Source: a virus. Taken from it: a stretch of 64,000 bases of DNA. The stretch's first letter is position 1. The number at the start of each line of letters is the position of its first letter. Shown here in pieces: positions 35,892 to 44,659 of the stretch. The stretch lies in IMG/VR virus record IMGVR_UViG_3300026519_000001, positions 30,262 to 94,261 of that record. One strand, written 5' to 3'. Position numbers and translations under genes: made by a program. A model generated the notes under the pieces. That model was not told the DNA's origin, did no database searches, and saw nothing but the letters and a program-made list of their open reading frames with translations.

Positions 35892-38246
35892 TCATTTTTT
35901 TATAGCAAGGTCTTCTCTTTTAATTTTATTGTCCTCCGCATGATGCTTGTCTTTTTGAGCCAACTCTTTCATTTTAAAGTTTATTTCTTCTTTATGTTTG
36001 AGCAATTCCTCATCTGTAACTAATCCATCATCTCCAATGCTTTCTTTCTTTAAAGAATTTTCCATACCAAGTATTAATTTAGTATTATTATCTCTAATAT
36101 TTATTCTTTCCTTTAAATCTCTTTCGTCTTGAGCCACCTCTTCGTTAGAAGCTATTTGATCTTGAAATTGCTTTGCTTGAGCCTTACCAGCCTCTACTTC
36201 TCTTTGAATTTTTTCCTCCTCTTTAAGCTCAATAGCTCTTCTGGTTTCAGATAAACTGTTAGACATGTATATCTGCATAAGAGTACTAAAATCCATTTTG
36301 TCGTTTTGTATACCTGCTTGAGCAAGTTCTTTCATTACATTTTCTAATTGTTGATACTTATCATTAAAACTAATTAAAATGTCATAAGAGCCATCGGCAA
36401 AAGAATCATTCACTTCTAAATATTGAATACTCTCATCTCCTAAAATAAATTGTAATTTCTTATTTCCTGTTTTTAATGAAGTTTTAGCAACCTCTAAAAA
36501 TGCTTCCAATGCCTTTCCTTTAAACAATTCATGTTTAGCAAATATTTGTTCTGTGATATGAGAAGATTGATTAACAGCCCTTTCAACACCACCTACGGTT
36601 TCTCTATTAGTAACAGCACCCTCTCTTTGTGGTGAAATGCCTATAATAGATGCCATGTCAATTTTTATATATTCAAGAAATTCTATTTGATTCTGAATAT
36701 AATTACCCATTTGTAGATTTAATACACCAGATGAATTTCCAGTATAGCTACCAGCTAATTTGCCTGTTGCCGCACCTTTATTCCCTTCTTTAAATGAATC
36801 CTTAACAGCCAATCCATTAGCGTGTGCAAAATGTAACCACTTATCCATCTCCCAGTTTTCTGGAACAGTAGCTAAGTCAAGCTCCAACAATGGACCAAGA
36901 TGTTTTGCCATAGCTTTGTTTAACCTGTCTTTACTTGCATCATACAAATATTGAGATTGTTTCATTCTATCCATTATACAAACAGATTGAAATTGATTAG
37001 TATTATGAGTTAGACCAATTATGCCAGCATGGCATTTAGAAGGATTATTTATGTCATTAAATTGAACTGGCATAGGTCTTAACTGGATATAGATACTATC
37101 AGCTATTTGTGTGCCTTCCCACATTTCATTAATCCACATTATTTTTGCTTCTTCCCCTTTATCTTCATCAATTTTATAATTCTCTGGGAAAAAATCATAT
37201 TGTGTGTCTCCATTCTCATCATAGTATTTTACCTTTAATACCTTTCTGAAACTTCTCCAATACACTCTTAATACTCTTATATTCCCATTAGTATCAAAAT
37301 AATTTCCATATCCCATAGTTGTTTCAGCTAATGAAATTAAATCACTAACAGCATTTCCTCCCCCTGCATTAGCCGTAGGGTCTACATATAACACAGGATC
37401 AGAATGTATATTACCCCTATGTTTATTATCTGCAGATTGCCCAGTACTATAGCTTTCAATTATTTTTATTTCTTTACTTTTTAAATCTTCAAAAAAAGTA
37501 TCTATAATTCTGCCTGGATTCCAATAATCTTCTATAACAATTATATCACTATCTTGTATCCATTCACTACCTCCAGACCTTACAGTACTTATATTGAGAG
37601 GATTTAATTTTCTCATATATGGTTCATTTGATATAATCTCAACTTGTACTATTTCATCTCCTGATAATAATGCATCTTTAAAACATTCATTAAAAATATT
37701 CTTAAAATTTTGTTTTTCAGAATAATGCCTAAGAATACTACTAGCAGTCATTTCCTTAATATCTTGCCATTCAAATTTTAAATACTTATCATATTTTTCT
37801 AATATATTTTTTGCTTCTTCTTCTTCTTTGTCTTGAATAAGTAAATTAATTAATTGCTTTCTCCATAATTCAGCTTTAGATCTCTCTTTTTCTGAAATTG
37901 CTTCTGGATTAGATACTATTACTTTATATTCAAATCTCCTATTAAGCTCTTCACCAACTAACAAATCAATCTTTGGAGCAGCAATTGGATAATGAGGTAA
38001 ACTATCAGGAATAAAAGAACCAATTGTTTTATATGGGTTAACTGTAAGCTCTAAATCAGTCATATCTATATATCCATTATATAGTCTATAATTAATATAT
38101 TTTTCTCTACGAGATTTCCTTACTCCTTGGTTAAAAATACTAGATTGTGTATTAGCATAGTCAACACATTGCATTGCCCATTCTTTTGTTTTTTGTGATT
38201 TGGTTTTCTTCTGAGAAGGAAATCCATTTGGTCCTGTATTAGACAT
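35892..38246 (-). CDS. Portal protein, crAss-like
   Basis: The 784-residue protein starts MSNTGPNGFPSQKKTKSQKTKEWAMQCVDYANTQ-type sequence, with YRLYNGYIDMTDLE and APKIDLLVGEELNR near residues 100-120. SIIGISPQREGAVTNRETVGGVERAV near residues 530-560 is a conserved portal-type feature. The last 130 residues are a long charged helix or coiled coil (REVEAGKAQAKQFQDQIA). Twelve copies would form the DNA channel at one head vertex. It abuts TerL by one shared base, the usual arrangement. Confidence 0.88.
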   Translation of the reverse strand: MSNTGPNGFPSQKKTKSQKTKEWAMQCVDYANTQSSIFNQGVRKSRREKYINYRLYNGYIDMTDLELTVNPYKTIGSFIPDSLPHYPIAAPKIDLLVGEELNRRFEYKVIVSNPEAISEKERSKAELWRKQLINLLIQDKEEEEAKNILEKYDKYLKFEWQDIKEMTASSILRHYSEKQNFKNIFNECFKDALLSGDEIVQVEIISNEPYMRKLNPLNISTVRSGGSEWIQDSDIIVIEDYWNPGRIIDTFFEDLKSKEIKIIESYSTGQSADNKHRGNIHSDPVLYVDPTANAGGGNAVSDLISLAETTMGYGNYFDTNGNIRVLRVYWRSFRKVLKVKYYDENGDTQYDFFPENYKIDEDKGEEAKIMWINEMWEGTQIADSIYIQLRPMPVQFNDINNPSKCHAGIIGLTHNTNQFQSVCIMDRMKQSQYLYDASKDRLNKAMAKHLGPLLELDLATVPENWEMDKWLHFAHANGLAVKDSFKEGNKGAATGKLAGSYTGNSSGVLNLQMGNYIQNQIEFLEYIKIDMASIIGISPQREGAVTNRETVGGVERAVNQSSHITEQIFAKHELFKGKALEAFLEVAKTSLKTGNKKLQFILGDESIQYLEVNDSFADGSYDILISFNDKYQQLENVMKELAQAGIQNDKMDFSTLMQIYMSNSLSETRRAIELKEEEKIQREVEAGKAQAKQFQDQIASNEEVAQDERDLKERINIRDNNTKLILGMENSLKKESIGDDGLVTDEELLKHKEEINFKMKELAQKDKHHAEDNKIKREDLAIKK

Positions 38247-40540
38247 TATACTATTTCTGTTAAATTAAGTTTTTTACTAAGTTTTTCATCGTATCTTTCA
38301 ATTTCAGACTCTGAGATTCCTTGATGTGTGAAATTAATATTAAAAAATGGGTCTTGTGCAAGACCAGGTTTGAAATCATTTTTATATTCATCTTTTATAT
38401 GATAAACATACTTTTTATATTCCTCTCTTAATATAAAAAGCATACCAGCAGATGATACTCTATCAAAGTTACCATCTTCATTATATCCAATTGCTTCTTT
38501 TAAATAAGCTATACTCCTTATTCTTTGCAATTGAATTATCCCCTCATCTTGCCTTTCTTCTACAGGTGATAACATCCAATCAGCTTGCAATCTCCTTCCC
38601 CAAGCATTTACTTTTTTATTCGAATTAACTCCTTTTAATTTATTTCCAGAAAGATTTATGCCTTTAATCATATCCAAATCTTTAAGTATTTCTGGTACGT
38701 CACACAAATAACTTAAAGCATGTCTATGTGCAAAATATGCATATAAACCTTTCTTGTCATTTTCATAATTACCTATAGCATTATAAAATTTAAGCATTTT
38801 AAAACATATATCATAAAATGCAGCAGCTGTTTTTGGTCTGCCTGTAAATTCGGCTACTATTTCATCAGTTAACATATCCATTATTTGAATAGATCCTAAT
38901 GAGTTGGTACTTGATTCATCATCATCATACGTATCAATTCCTGCTATATACCTAAATCTTGGTATTTCACCTTTATAATTACGCACAGGAAGACGATACA
39001 TTTCTATTGCTCCATTTTTATTTTTATTATCTTTTATAGGAAATTCTCTAATTACAATAGCATCCGCATTTGGTTTAAAAACAACATCTCCACTTGCATT
39101 TATAGTTAAATCTCCTATATAATGCTCTGACACAAATGAATCATATCTAGGACTTATATCTTCTAAGTGAGATTTAAGGTCAGCTACAGGGAATATGCTC
39201 CCTTCCATTCTAATTATAGCTTCTTGAGGTGTATTAGGTCTCTCTGCTTTTTCTTGAGTTAATGCATTGCTATTAGTAGCATTCATTCTAATTAAATTTC
39301 TTTTAGTTAATAGTTGAATTAATGCTTTCACTGGATTAGAATTGCCATTTTCATCATAACATCCTTTTCTATTCATATATTCAGGTATAAACATTGCGCA
39401 TTTTCCCTCACCCTTAACCTTATCAAAAACATTTCGCAACATCTTAACCCCATATCCGTCTCCATGATAAAAAAGTTCTTCTAAACCCTCAAAATTAGCC
39501 CCAGCCGTTCCGCCAGTGCCAAATGCTAACATAAATCCAAATACAGAATCGCCATCTTCTAATGAAGCTCTAGCAATTCCCCAAGTCTTTAAAAGATGTG
39601 GGAATATACCCCCCTCTTCATATAATAATAATTTACCACGCTTACCCCTACCCTTTTCGGGATTCCCACCTGTTAAAACACCAATAATTTGAGATTTAAA
39701 TCCCTTCTTTTTCTTATCTACAGGATCAGTATATCCAGATAATTTCTTTAATATCTTATCAGTAAGTCTTCCTTTAGACCATGCAGTATTTAAATCTACA
39801 AAATCTAACATGTTCCAAGTCTTGTTATCTAATAACCCATCATCTTCCAAATACTCACTATCAGATGCAAATGCAAATGATTTTGAACTAGGAATTAAAA
39901 AATAATTTCTTGACAACATTGCAGCAGCTTTAAAACTATATCCTCTCCCACGTGTTTTAAGTAATGAACCAAATTCATTAGCCACTTCTGCTTGTTCAAC
40001 ATAATGAAAATACATATAATCACTATCCCATACTTTAGGAAATTCTACAACCCTATCAGTTCTTATTTTTTTCCCATCTGTATTATATATATCATGTGTT
40101 ATATCAATTTTAGTATAATTTAAATACCAATAATAATACCCAGGAATCCATTCACCATCACTAGCTCTAGTGCAACCATTTAAACATTTTTCTTTTTCAG
40201 CCCTCCAAAATTTTTTATAGTCAGAATTTGGATGTCTATTAGGGTATAAATTAGTATATTTACCATGATTCTCAAAATGAATAGCAGACTTACGAAAATA
40301 ATTCATATCTTCTAATACATGAGGCTTTACTATATCCACTTCAATTCTGCCTTCACTATCCCTTTTTTTATCCTTAGCATAGCCTCTTTTTTCATCAGGC
40401 AACATTAACCAATGAAGCAACTCAATGCTTTCATTTAGTTCAAACAATTCTGCCCTTATAGAGGAATCGGTATTCTGAATATCTTCCCAATGTTTAGAAT
40501 CAATATTTAAATCATTTAATATGGTCTCATATTCATTCAT
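38246..40540 (-). CDS. Terminase large subunit (TerL), crAss-like
   Basis: The 764-residue protein has an ATPase half and a nuclease half. The Walker A-like segment is LLKTRGRGYSFKAA at about residues 193-206; GRGYS replaces the usual GKS. Walker B is KLLLYEEGG near residues 303-311. The RNase H-like nuclease begins with YIAGIDTYDDDE near residues 531-542. TerL pumps DNA into the head and cuts the concatemer. Length and the unusual Walker A agree with crAss-like terminases as I recall them. It shares a base with both neighbouring genes. Confidence 0.92.
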   Translation of the reverse strand: MNEYETILNDLNIDSKHWEDIQNTDSSIRAELFELNESIELLHWLMLPDEKRGYAKDKKRDSEGRIEVDIVKPHVLEDMNYFRKSAIHFENHGKYTNLYPNRHPNSDYKKFWRAEKEKCLNGCTRASDGEWIPGYYYWYLNYTKIDITHDIYNTDGKKIRTDRVVEFPKVWDSDYMYFHYVEQAEVANEFGSLLKTRGRGYSFKAAAMLSRNYFLIPSSKSFAFASDSEYLEDDGLLDNKTWNMLDFVDLNTAWSKGRLTDKILKKLSGYTDPVDKKKKGFKSQIIGVLTGGNPEKGRGKRGKLLLYEEGGIFPHLLKTWGIARASLEDGDSVFGFMLAFGTGGTAGANFEGLEELFYHGDGYGVKMLRNVFDKVKGEGKCAMFIPEYMNRKGCYDENGNSNPVKALIQLLTKRNLIRMNATNSNALTQEKAERPNTPQEAIIRMEGSIFPVADLKSHLEDISPRYDSFVSEHYIGDLTINASGDVVFKPNADAIVIREFPIKDNKNKNGAIEMYRLPVRNYKGEIPRFRYIAGIDTYDDDESSTNSLGSIQIMDMLTDEIVAEFTGRPKTAAAFYDICFKMLKFYNAIGNYENDKKGLYAYFAHRHALSYLCDVPEILKDLDMIKGINLSGNKLKGVNSNKKVNAWGRRLQADWMLSPVEERQDEGIIQLQRIRSIAYLKEAIGYNEDGNFDRVSSAGMLFILREEYKKYVYHIKDEYKNDFKPGLAQDPFFNINFTHQGISESEIERYDEKLSKKLNLTEIV

Positions 40541-41097
40541 TAATCTTCTGCATCTTCAAACATACCCTTTTCTCTTCCTCCAACCATCATATTAGAGGCA
40601 TCAATATCTTGTTTTACCTGTTGAGTTAGCTCATTAATACTCTTCATAATAGTAGACAATGAAACTAAATTAGTTTTTAATTTAGCAGCATCATATAATA
40701 AACCCCCCTTATCATTAACTTCAGTTAGGTCAACTACTCTAAAATAAGCCCTTAAAGCTTCCACCCCCATCTTAGCATCTTCTAACACACCAACAGAAAA
40801 TGGAATGTCCTTTTTATATAATTCTATTGCTTCCTTTAGTACTTTATCAGGAGCAAAATCCTTTTTATCTGGAAACACCATTTTAACAACTTCTCTATGC
40901 TTATCTTTTTCATCAGGAATATCACTAAAATATGATTTATAATCATTCATATAGTACATATATCCTAATTCTGCTAAAGCATTAGATTTAGATTTACTTT
41001 TATCTCTATCCCATATTTTTCTATAAACAGAAATCCCATACGCAGCAGGGTCAATAACAATAGTTCCTTTTGCATCTATGGTAAATAATGCTCTCAT
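40540..41097 (-). CDS. Conserved protein upstream of TerL, small terminase candidate
   Basis: The 185-residue protein starts MRALFTIDAKGTIVIDPAAYGI. It has a helical core (LAELGYMYYMNDYKSYF, VLKEAIELYKKDIPF) and a C-terminal coiled region ending MFEDAED. It overlaps the upstream gene by four bases and touches TerL. The position, size and C-terminal helices are compatible with a small terminase subunit, but there is no helix-turn-helix I can point to, so this is only a positional guess. Confidence 0.5.
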   Translation of the reverse strand: MRALFTIDAKGTIVIDPAAYGISVYRKIWDRDKSKSKSNALAELGYMYYMNDYKSYFSDIPDEKDKHREVVKMVFPDKKDFAPDKVLKEAIELYKKDIPFSVGVLEDAKMGVEALRAYFRVVDLTEVNDKGGLLYDAAKLKTNLVSLSTIMKSINELTQQVKQDIDASNMMVGGREKGMFEDAED

Positions 41098-41540
41098 TTA
41101 GGAAGCACCATTAAAATTTCCCTATCACTAATCATTATATAATTTTCAGTATCCTCCTCATTAATTTCATTCACATTTTCAGAAGTTATCAAATCCCCTG
41201 TATTTTTATCAAATTGAAAATTGATTAATCTTGTTTGTCCTCCACCAACTCTTTTTGCTTGCAACAATTGCGTGTCTATTAAAACCTTATCCCCAGGCTG
41301 CATACTACACTCAACACCATCTTTGTTAGTGTACAATCCAGCTGTTGGTCCAGCAGCTATAATTGTTTGAACTTCACTTAATAATGATTTATTCACCCTC
41401 CCTGTTACATCTGTAATAATATTACTATTGCTACCAACATAATTTGTAGTAACTATAATATGATTAAATTGTATTCTCCCTATCTTTGGCAGTTTTGTTT
41501 TTTTTTGAATGTTTTTTTTATTACTTTTTACAATGTTCAT
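41094..41540 (-). CDS. GroES-fold-like small protein (148 aa)
   Basis: A basic N-terminus leads into a beta domain: IQFNHIIVTTNYVG, then VQTIIAAGPTAGLY and MQPGDKVLID at about residues 57-92. The order 'V..IIAAGP..... GDKVLID' resembles the co-chaperonin GroES barrel, as in phage GroES-like proteins such as T4 gp31. If so it could help the host GroEL fold the capsid protein. The similarity is by eye only. An unrelated beta protein is possible. Confidence 0.5.
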   Translation of the reverse strand: MNIVKSNKKNIQKKTKLPKIGRIQFNHIIVTTNYVGSNSNIITDVTGRVNKSLLSEVQTIIAAGPTAGLYTNKDGVECSMQPGDKVLIDTQLLQAKRVGGGQTRLINFQFDKNTGDLITSENVNEINEEDTENYIMISDREILMVLPK

Positions 41541-41580
41541 TTTCTTCTTTTTTTTATTTAAAATATCAATATTATAAAAT

Positions 41581-41922
41581 TCAATCTAATAAGGCATCTA
41601 ATTCTTTAATAACTTTATCATCATATTTTATTATATATGAACCCTGACCTGTTTTAGAAAAGTCAATAAGCAATAATATTACCTTTCCAGCTGATTCATA
41701 ACCAACAATATGCTCCTTCCTAAAATTGCATTTTACGAAACCAGTTTTTGGTTTCGGAGCAATTGGCTCTTCTATTAAAGTATCGCCATTTTGTATACTA
41801 TATAAACTATCATTCTCCATTTTTGCTTTATGCTGTTCGTATTCAGCATATTCTTTATGATAAAGTCTTACCTTTTCTTCTAGGTCTTCTGTGTGTAGTG
41901 TTGCCTTACAATGAAATATCAT
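41581..41922 (-). CDS. Hypothetical protein (113 aa)
   Basis: The product is a charged protein with helical first half (EDLEEKVRLYHKEYAEYEQHKAKM) and beta second half (KVILLLIDFSKTGQGSYIIKYDD). It follows the 88-aa gene in the leftward operon with a 17-base overlap. There is no recognised domain, signal or membrane segment. Confidence 0.5.
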   Translation of the reverse strand: MIFHCKATLHTEDLEEKVRLYHKEYAEYEQHKAKMENDSLYSIQNGDTLIEEPIAPKPKTGFVKCNFRKEHIVGYESAGKVILLLIDFSKTGQGSYIIKYDDKVIKELDALLD

Positions 41923-42172
41923 TTTTTTTTCTTATGTTTTTTTTAATAGCCTTTAATTTTTTTATATTAATATGAATACTTCCAAGCCCCATAAATCTAA
42001 AAGTTGTTTTGTGATTTTCTAGATCTTCTTTCTCATTAATATTAGGAATATCTACTTTTTTTATTTCTTTCCTTGTAAATTCAAACTGCGATTCTATTAC
42101 TGCTTTAATAACATTGCAAGGTTTATTGTATCTTTTAGATAATTTATTTATAATAGAGTCTTCTACAGTCAT
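41906..42172 (-). CDS. Small basic hypothetical protein (88 aa)
   Basis: The 88-residue protein is rich in Lys and Ile. It has an N-terminal helix pattern (DSIINKLSKRYNKPCNVIKAVIE) that resembles the start of some phage HTH proteins, and a basic C-terminus (KKLKAIKKNIRKKND). It overlaps the upstream gene by four bases. The sequence suggests nucleic-acid binding, but no family is recognised. Confidence 0.5.
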   Translation of the reverse strand: MTVEDSIINKLSKRYNKPCNVIKAVIESQFEFTRKEIKKVDIPNINEKEDLENHKTTFRFMGLGSIHINIKKLKAIKKNIRKKNDISL

Positions 42173-42564
42173 CTTTTTAAGTTAAATCTCAACACCATTT
42201 CAAATACATCTGTATCAGCTTCTATAACAGGATTAAATCTATTTTCTACGGTATTATTTTTACTAATAACTTTCATTTTCCTTAAAGTAGATAGGTGATT
42301 ATTAAATGTAGCATCAGTCATATCTTTACCATTCTTTTTACCAAGTAAAATTCTCATTTTTACTCTGTTCTCGTAACTGAATACATCATCCCACTTATCT
42401 CTATCCTCTTCTTTATCAGATATATGGTATAAATAAAGAATAACGCACAAAACCTCTATACCTTGATTTTTAATCTTGTGTAGAGGTTGTGTCAATAACA
42501 AATACATTCTCAGAGTCTGAAATAGATTTGTATTGAAGATAGCCATCTTCTTACTTATCTTCAT
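42169..42564 (-). CDS. Possible winged-helix protein (131 aa)
   Basis: The 131-residue protein is helical with a C-terminal segment TFNNHLSTLRKMKVISKNNTVENRF that looks like a recognition helix and wing (residues about 92-116). It could therefore be a small DNA-binding regulator or a structural packaging protein. It overlaps the following gene by four bases and the preceding 57-aa gene by 14 bases. No search was run. Confidence 0.5.
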   Translation of the reverse strand: MKISKKMAIFNTNLFQTLRMYLLLTQPLHKIKNQGIEVLCVILYLYHISDKEEDRDKWDDVFSYENRVKMRILLGKKNGKDMTDATFNNHLSTLRKMKVISKNNTVENRFNPVIEADTDVFEMVLRFNLKR

Positions 42565-42724
42565 CTAATAATAGTAAATTTTCAGGTTGATATGATAATT
42601 CTCCACTATAGGAAGTTCCATTCATTAAAATATGCATTTTGTTGCCTTCTTCTTCTTCTTTAATCGTTTTTTTAATTAATTCTGGCTGAACATCATCAGC
42701 ATCATCTTGATTGTGTTGATTCAT
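42551..42724 (-). CDS. Short acidic protein (57 aa)
   Basis: A start at 42724 gives MNQHNQDDADDVQPELIKK and ends LLLLDEDK at a TAA (42551-42553). The product is acidic and has no membrane segment. It overlaps the next gene's start by 14 bases and lies 10 bases from the upstream zinc-finger gene, matching the dense packing of the block. It was found by manual translation because it is short. Confidence 0.5.
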   Translation of the reverse strand: MNQHNQDDADDVQPELIKKTIKEEEEGNKMHILMNGTSYSGELSYQPENLLLLDEDK

Positions 42725-42734
42725 ATTATTAATT

Positions 42735-42974
42735 TTAATTTTTCCACTTGCCTTTTGGGCATCTTGAATTTTTACTTCTTATTTTTGCTTTTAGTGGGCA
42801 TCCACAATTATTACATTTTGGTCCTAATAAACCATTCTCATTATAAAATCTACAATGAGGTTCTAATCCATCATGTGTAAGACATATTTTTATTCTATCT
42901 TTAGCTACCTCCTCTATATCCTCATTTGGAAAAAAAGTATTAAACCACCCATTTGCTATTTCATTAGCTATCAC
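42735..42974 (-). CDS. Zinc-ribbon protein, GTG start (79 aa)
   Basis: I choose GTG at 42974 as the start (VIANEIANGWFNTFF). The longer ATG frame from 43097 would overlap the next gene by 134 bases and adds a spurious hydrophobic leader. The C-terminal part has CLTHDGLEPHC, then CNNCGCPLKAKIRS and CPKGKW. This is the Cys pattern I recall from a small phage zinc-binding family (DUF6171-like). It may bind zinc and nucleic acid. The start is the uncertain part. Confidence 0.55.
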   Translation of the reverse strand: MIANEIANGWFNTFFPNEDIEEVAKDRIKICLTHDGLEPHCRFYNENGLLGPKCNNCGCPLKAKIRSKNSRCPKGKWKN

Positions 42975-43185
42975 AAGTAATATAATAAGGATAATTTGGT
43001 ATATAAGGCTCGGTATTAGGTATAGTAATAGGATATATACTATCATCTCTATTATATGGATTATATCTATAATGAGATTTATGTTCTTCAACTTCATTTA
43101 TAGAATTATACAATATAATAAATTCATCTGTTGTAATATGACTATCACTTAACAACCTTGATATAATTTTCAAACTTTCCTTCAT
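42964..43185 (-). CDS. Hypothetical Tyr/Pro-rich protein (73 aa)
   Basis: The first 35 residues are helical (KESLKIISRLLSDSHITTDEF). The tail is rich in Tyr, Pro and Asn (YNPYNRDDSIYPITIPN) and ends YYITCDS, as in several small phage proteins of unknown function. It overlaps the zinc-ribbon gene by about 11 bases if that gene starts at GTG, and the upstream zinc-ribbon gene by four. Confidence 0.5.
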   Translation of the reverse strand: MKESLKIISRLLSDSHITTDEFIILYNSINEVEEHKSHYRYNPYNRDDSIYPITIPNTEPYIPNYPYYITCDS

Positions 43186-43385
43186 GCCACTTTTCCGTTT
43201 TCAAATGTCTCATACTCGTCTTCTGCTATAATTCTTGTATAATTAACAACTCCACAGTTTTCACACATATCTAAAGATGCCTGATCCTCACCAATTACTT
43301 CCATAATCGCAAGTGAATTGCAATTTTTACAGACGATAAGCAGTTCTAGATCTTCTAATTCATTATTATTTGGCTTTTGTATCAT
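43182..43385 (-). CDS. Two-CxxC zinc-ribbon protein (67 aa)
   Basis: The 67-residue protein contains CKNC (residues 19-22) and CENC (41-44), a classic zinc ribbon. An acidic tail follows. Such small ribbons often bind nucleic acid or act as transcription modulators in phages. It overlaps the next gene by four bases on each side. The target is unknown. Confidence 0.6.
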   Translation of the reverse strand: MIQKPNNNELEDLELLIVCKNCNSLAIMEVIGEDQASLDMCENCGVVNYTRIIAEDEYETFENGKVA

Positions 43386-43573
43386 AATATTTTTAATCTG
43401 TTGTCAAGAATTAACAAATATGTATTCATTAAACTATGTTGTATATTTGATAACGCTTCCTGAGCACTCCCAACTTTCGATATTATATTAGGCTGCTCCA
43501 AAAATAATTCTAACTTTTCAATCTTTTCTTGTAATTTGTCTCTTTCTTCTAATAATCTTTCTCCAAATCCCAT
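43382..43573 (-). CDS. Small coiled-coil protein (63 aa)
   Basis: The 63-residue product is one helical heptad-type stretch (LLEERDKLQEKIEKLELFLEQ) followed by a second helix. No domain is recognised. It overlaps the upstream 44-aa ORF by 25 bases and the downstream zinc-ribbon gene by four. Confidence 0.5.
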   Translation of the reverse strand: MGFGERLLEERDKLQEKIEKLELFLEQPNIISKVGSAQEALSNIQHSLMNTYLLILDNRLKIL

Positions 43574-43683
43574 TTTTCAATTATTTTACTTTTTCGTTTA
43601 TATTTCTTTTTATCTATTTCTGAGAAAATTTTACTTAATTTATTATTCTTTTTTTCATCTTCTCTATTCCTTCTGTATCCCAT
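43549..43683 (-). CDS. Short basic protein (44 aa)
   Basis: ATG at 43683 gives MGYRRNREDEKNNKLSKIF and ends WDLEKDY at a TAG (43549-43551). It is strongly Lys/Arg-rich and has no membrane segment. It fills an otherwise empty stretch in the operon and overlaps the next gene by 25 bases. Manual translation only, so moderate confidence. Confidence 0.4.
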   Translation of the reverse strand: MGYRRNREDEKKNNKLSKIFSEIDKKKYKRKSKIIEKWDLEKDY

Positions 43684-43721
43684 CACTAATTATTTTAGCC
43701 CTAATATTACCAAACTTTATA

Positions 43722-44021
43722 TTAAAATTCAGCGGTTTCATCTGCTTGTCTTAATAGTTTTGAAAATACATCTACAAACTTTTCATTCCTTGACAATTCA
43801 GCTTCATTCATAGTATTTAAAATCATGTGAGTTCTTTCGTGATACCAAGTATCCAAAATTTTACCTTTACTAAGCTTCTCAGAACCATCCTCTTTTGAGA
43901 GTGTTATTCTGCTTTTTCCATACTCAGACAACCCAAAAGCTTTCATGTTATCCATCTTCATTTCATCCCAAATAACATTAATAGTTGTTCCGAATAATTT
44001 AAATTTCTTTGGTATATTCAT
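43722..44021 (-). CDS. HExxH metallopeptidase-like protein (99 aa)
   Basis: The 99-residue protein has WYHERTHMILNTM with the zinc-protease signature HERTH at residues 61-65, and ENKFV-like helix after it (RNEKFVDVFSKLLRQ) with a possible third ligand. This matches the small SprT/ImmA-type phage metallopeptidases. Possible roles are cleavage of a host regulator or of a phage protein. It is one of the first leftward genes, just after the two minus-strand tRNAs. Activity is not proven by sequence. Confidence 0.65.
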   Translation of the reverse strand: MNIPKKFKLFGTTINVIWDEMKMDNMKAFGLSEYGKSRITLSKEDGSEKLSKGKILDTWYHERTHMILNTMNEAELSRNEKFVDVFSKLLRQADETAEF

Positions 44022-44035
44022 TCTTATTTATTTTG

Positions 44036-44109
44036 TAGCGAGACCAGGATTTGAACCTGGGTCTTCAGCTTATGAGACTGACGAGTTAACCATCTTCTAC
44101 TATCTCGCT
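44036..44109 (-). tRNA. tRNA-Met (CAT)
   Basis: Read on the minus strand, the acceptor arms AGCGAGA and TCTCGCT pair over 7 bp with discriminator A. The anticodon arm is TCAGT-CTCATAA-GCTGA with anticodon CAT, and the T arm is CCAGG-TTCAAAT-CCTGG. The D stem is weak. CCA is not encoded. Anticodon CAT could also be a lysidine-modified Ile tRNA, so amino-acid identity is not certain. Confidence 0.85.
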
Positions 44110-44118
44110 ATTTTATCG

Positions 44119-44201
44119 TGTCCTTGGCAGGGTTTGAACCTGCAAACTTTAAAAGCACTAGATTCTAAATTTAGCATGTGTACCGATTCCATCACAAAGA
44201 C
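44119..44201 (-). tRNA. tRNA-Leu (TAG), class II
   Basis: On the minus strand, acceptor arms GTCTTTG and CAAGGAC pair over 7 bp, with discriminator A. The T arm is GCAGG-TTCAAAC-CCTGC. The anticodon loop TTTAGAA gives TAG, in a stem with one A-C mismatch. An extra-long variable arm (TGCTTTTAAAGTT) fits a leucine tRNA. It lies nine bases from tRNA-Met and 14 bases downstream of the 55-aa gene, so all may be cut from one transcript. Confidence 0.8.
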
Positions 44202-44214
44202 ATTACTATTTTTA

Positions 44215-44382
44215 TTAAGTTTCACTTTCTATTGGCTTGTTTAATATTTCTTTAAGACCTTCTTCAATATCCTTATAGGTTATATTATTATAAAACTTGT
44301 TATTCATACTATGTAAAGATTCAGCCTCTTCAACTAGAGCCTTAGCCTTATTTATCCTAATCCTTATCTCTTTATTATTCAT
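44215..44382 (-). CDS. First gene of the leftward arm, short helical protein (55 aa)
   Basis: ATG at 44382 gives MNNKEIRIRINKAKALVEEA and ends KPIESET. It is helical and charged. A promoter (44387-44417) lies directly upstream, and the leader is only a few bases, so this is the first protein of the late arm. No family is recognised. It was found by manual translation. Confidence 0.6.
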   Translation of the reverse strand: MNNKEIRIRINKAKALVEEAESLHSMNNKFYNNITYKDIEEGLKEILNKPIESET

Positions 44383-44386
44383 ACTG

Positions 44387-44417
44387 CAAGTATAATATTA
44401 TAATATATAAAAAACAA
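44387..44417 (-). promoter_or_regulatory. Promoter of the leftward arm
   Basis: On the minus strand TTG (44417-44415) is followed by 20 bases and TATACTTG (44394-44387), one mismatch from the Bacteroidota TAnnTTTG box. It sits immediately upstream of the 55-aa gene and the tRNA-Leu/Met pair, the correct place to start the long leftward operon. Confidence 0.6.
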
Positions 44418-44522
44418 GTGATAACGTATATTTATTTCTAATTATAAAATAAATAGAAAATAAATTGACAAATCATTGCATTTGTGAAAATTAAAGTGTA
44501 GCTTTGAGCACAAAGTCGTAGA

Positions 44523-44583
44523 CTAATGACAAACCTACCCCAATAATGTGGTGGCTTCCTCTTGGAATCTCGTCATAGATTAA
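44523..44583 (+). ncRNA. Possible structured RNA in the divergent region
   Basis: The sequence TAATGAC near the left end and GTCAT then ATTA at the right can close a stem around a 40-base interior that includes a C/G-rich portion (CCTACCCCAATAATGTGG). The surrounding 44,420-44,660 has no convincing gene. No known RNA family is recognised and the stem is short, so this is a weak call. Confidence 0.25.
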
Positions 44584-44659
44584 TTAAACTTTACCAAGAT
44601 AAGGAGTAACTATTATTTGGGTTGCCCCCTTTGTAGGCATATTTAAAAGCTAAAATAAC

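Noticed and set aside
42975-43097. Hydrophobic N-terminal extension of the zinc-ribbon gene
   Set aside because: It overlaps another gene by more than 120 bases and its hydrophobic sequence looks like an out-of-frame reading of that gene.
43945-44244. Plus-strand ORF of 99 residues
   Set aside because: It crosses the two minus-strand tRNA genes and its translation is the kind produced by reading tRNA genes as protein (VARPGFEPG).
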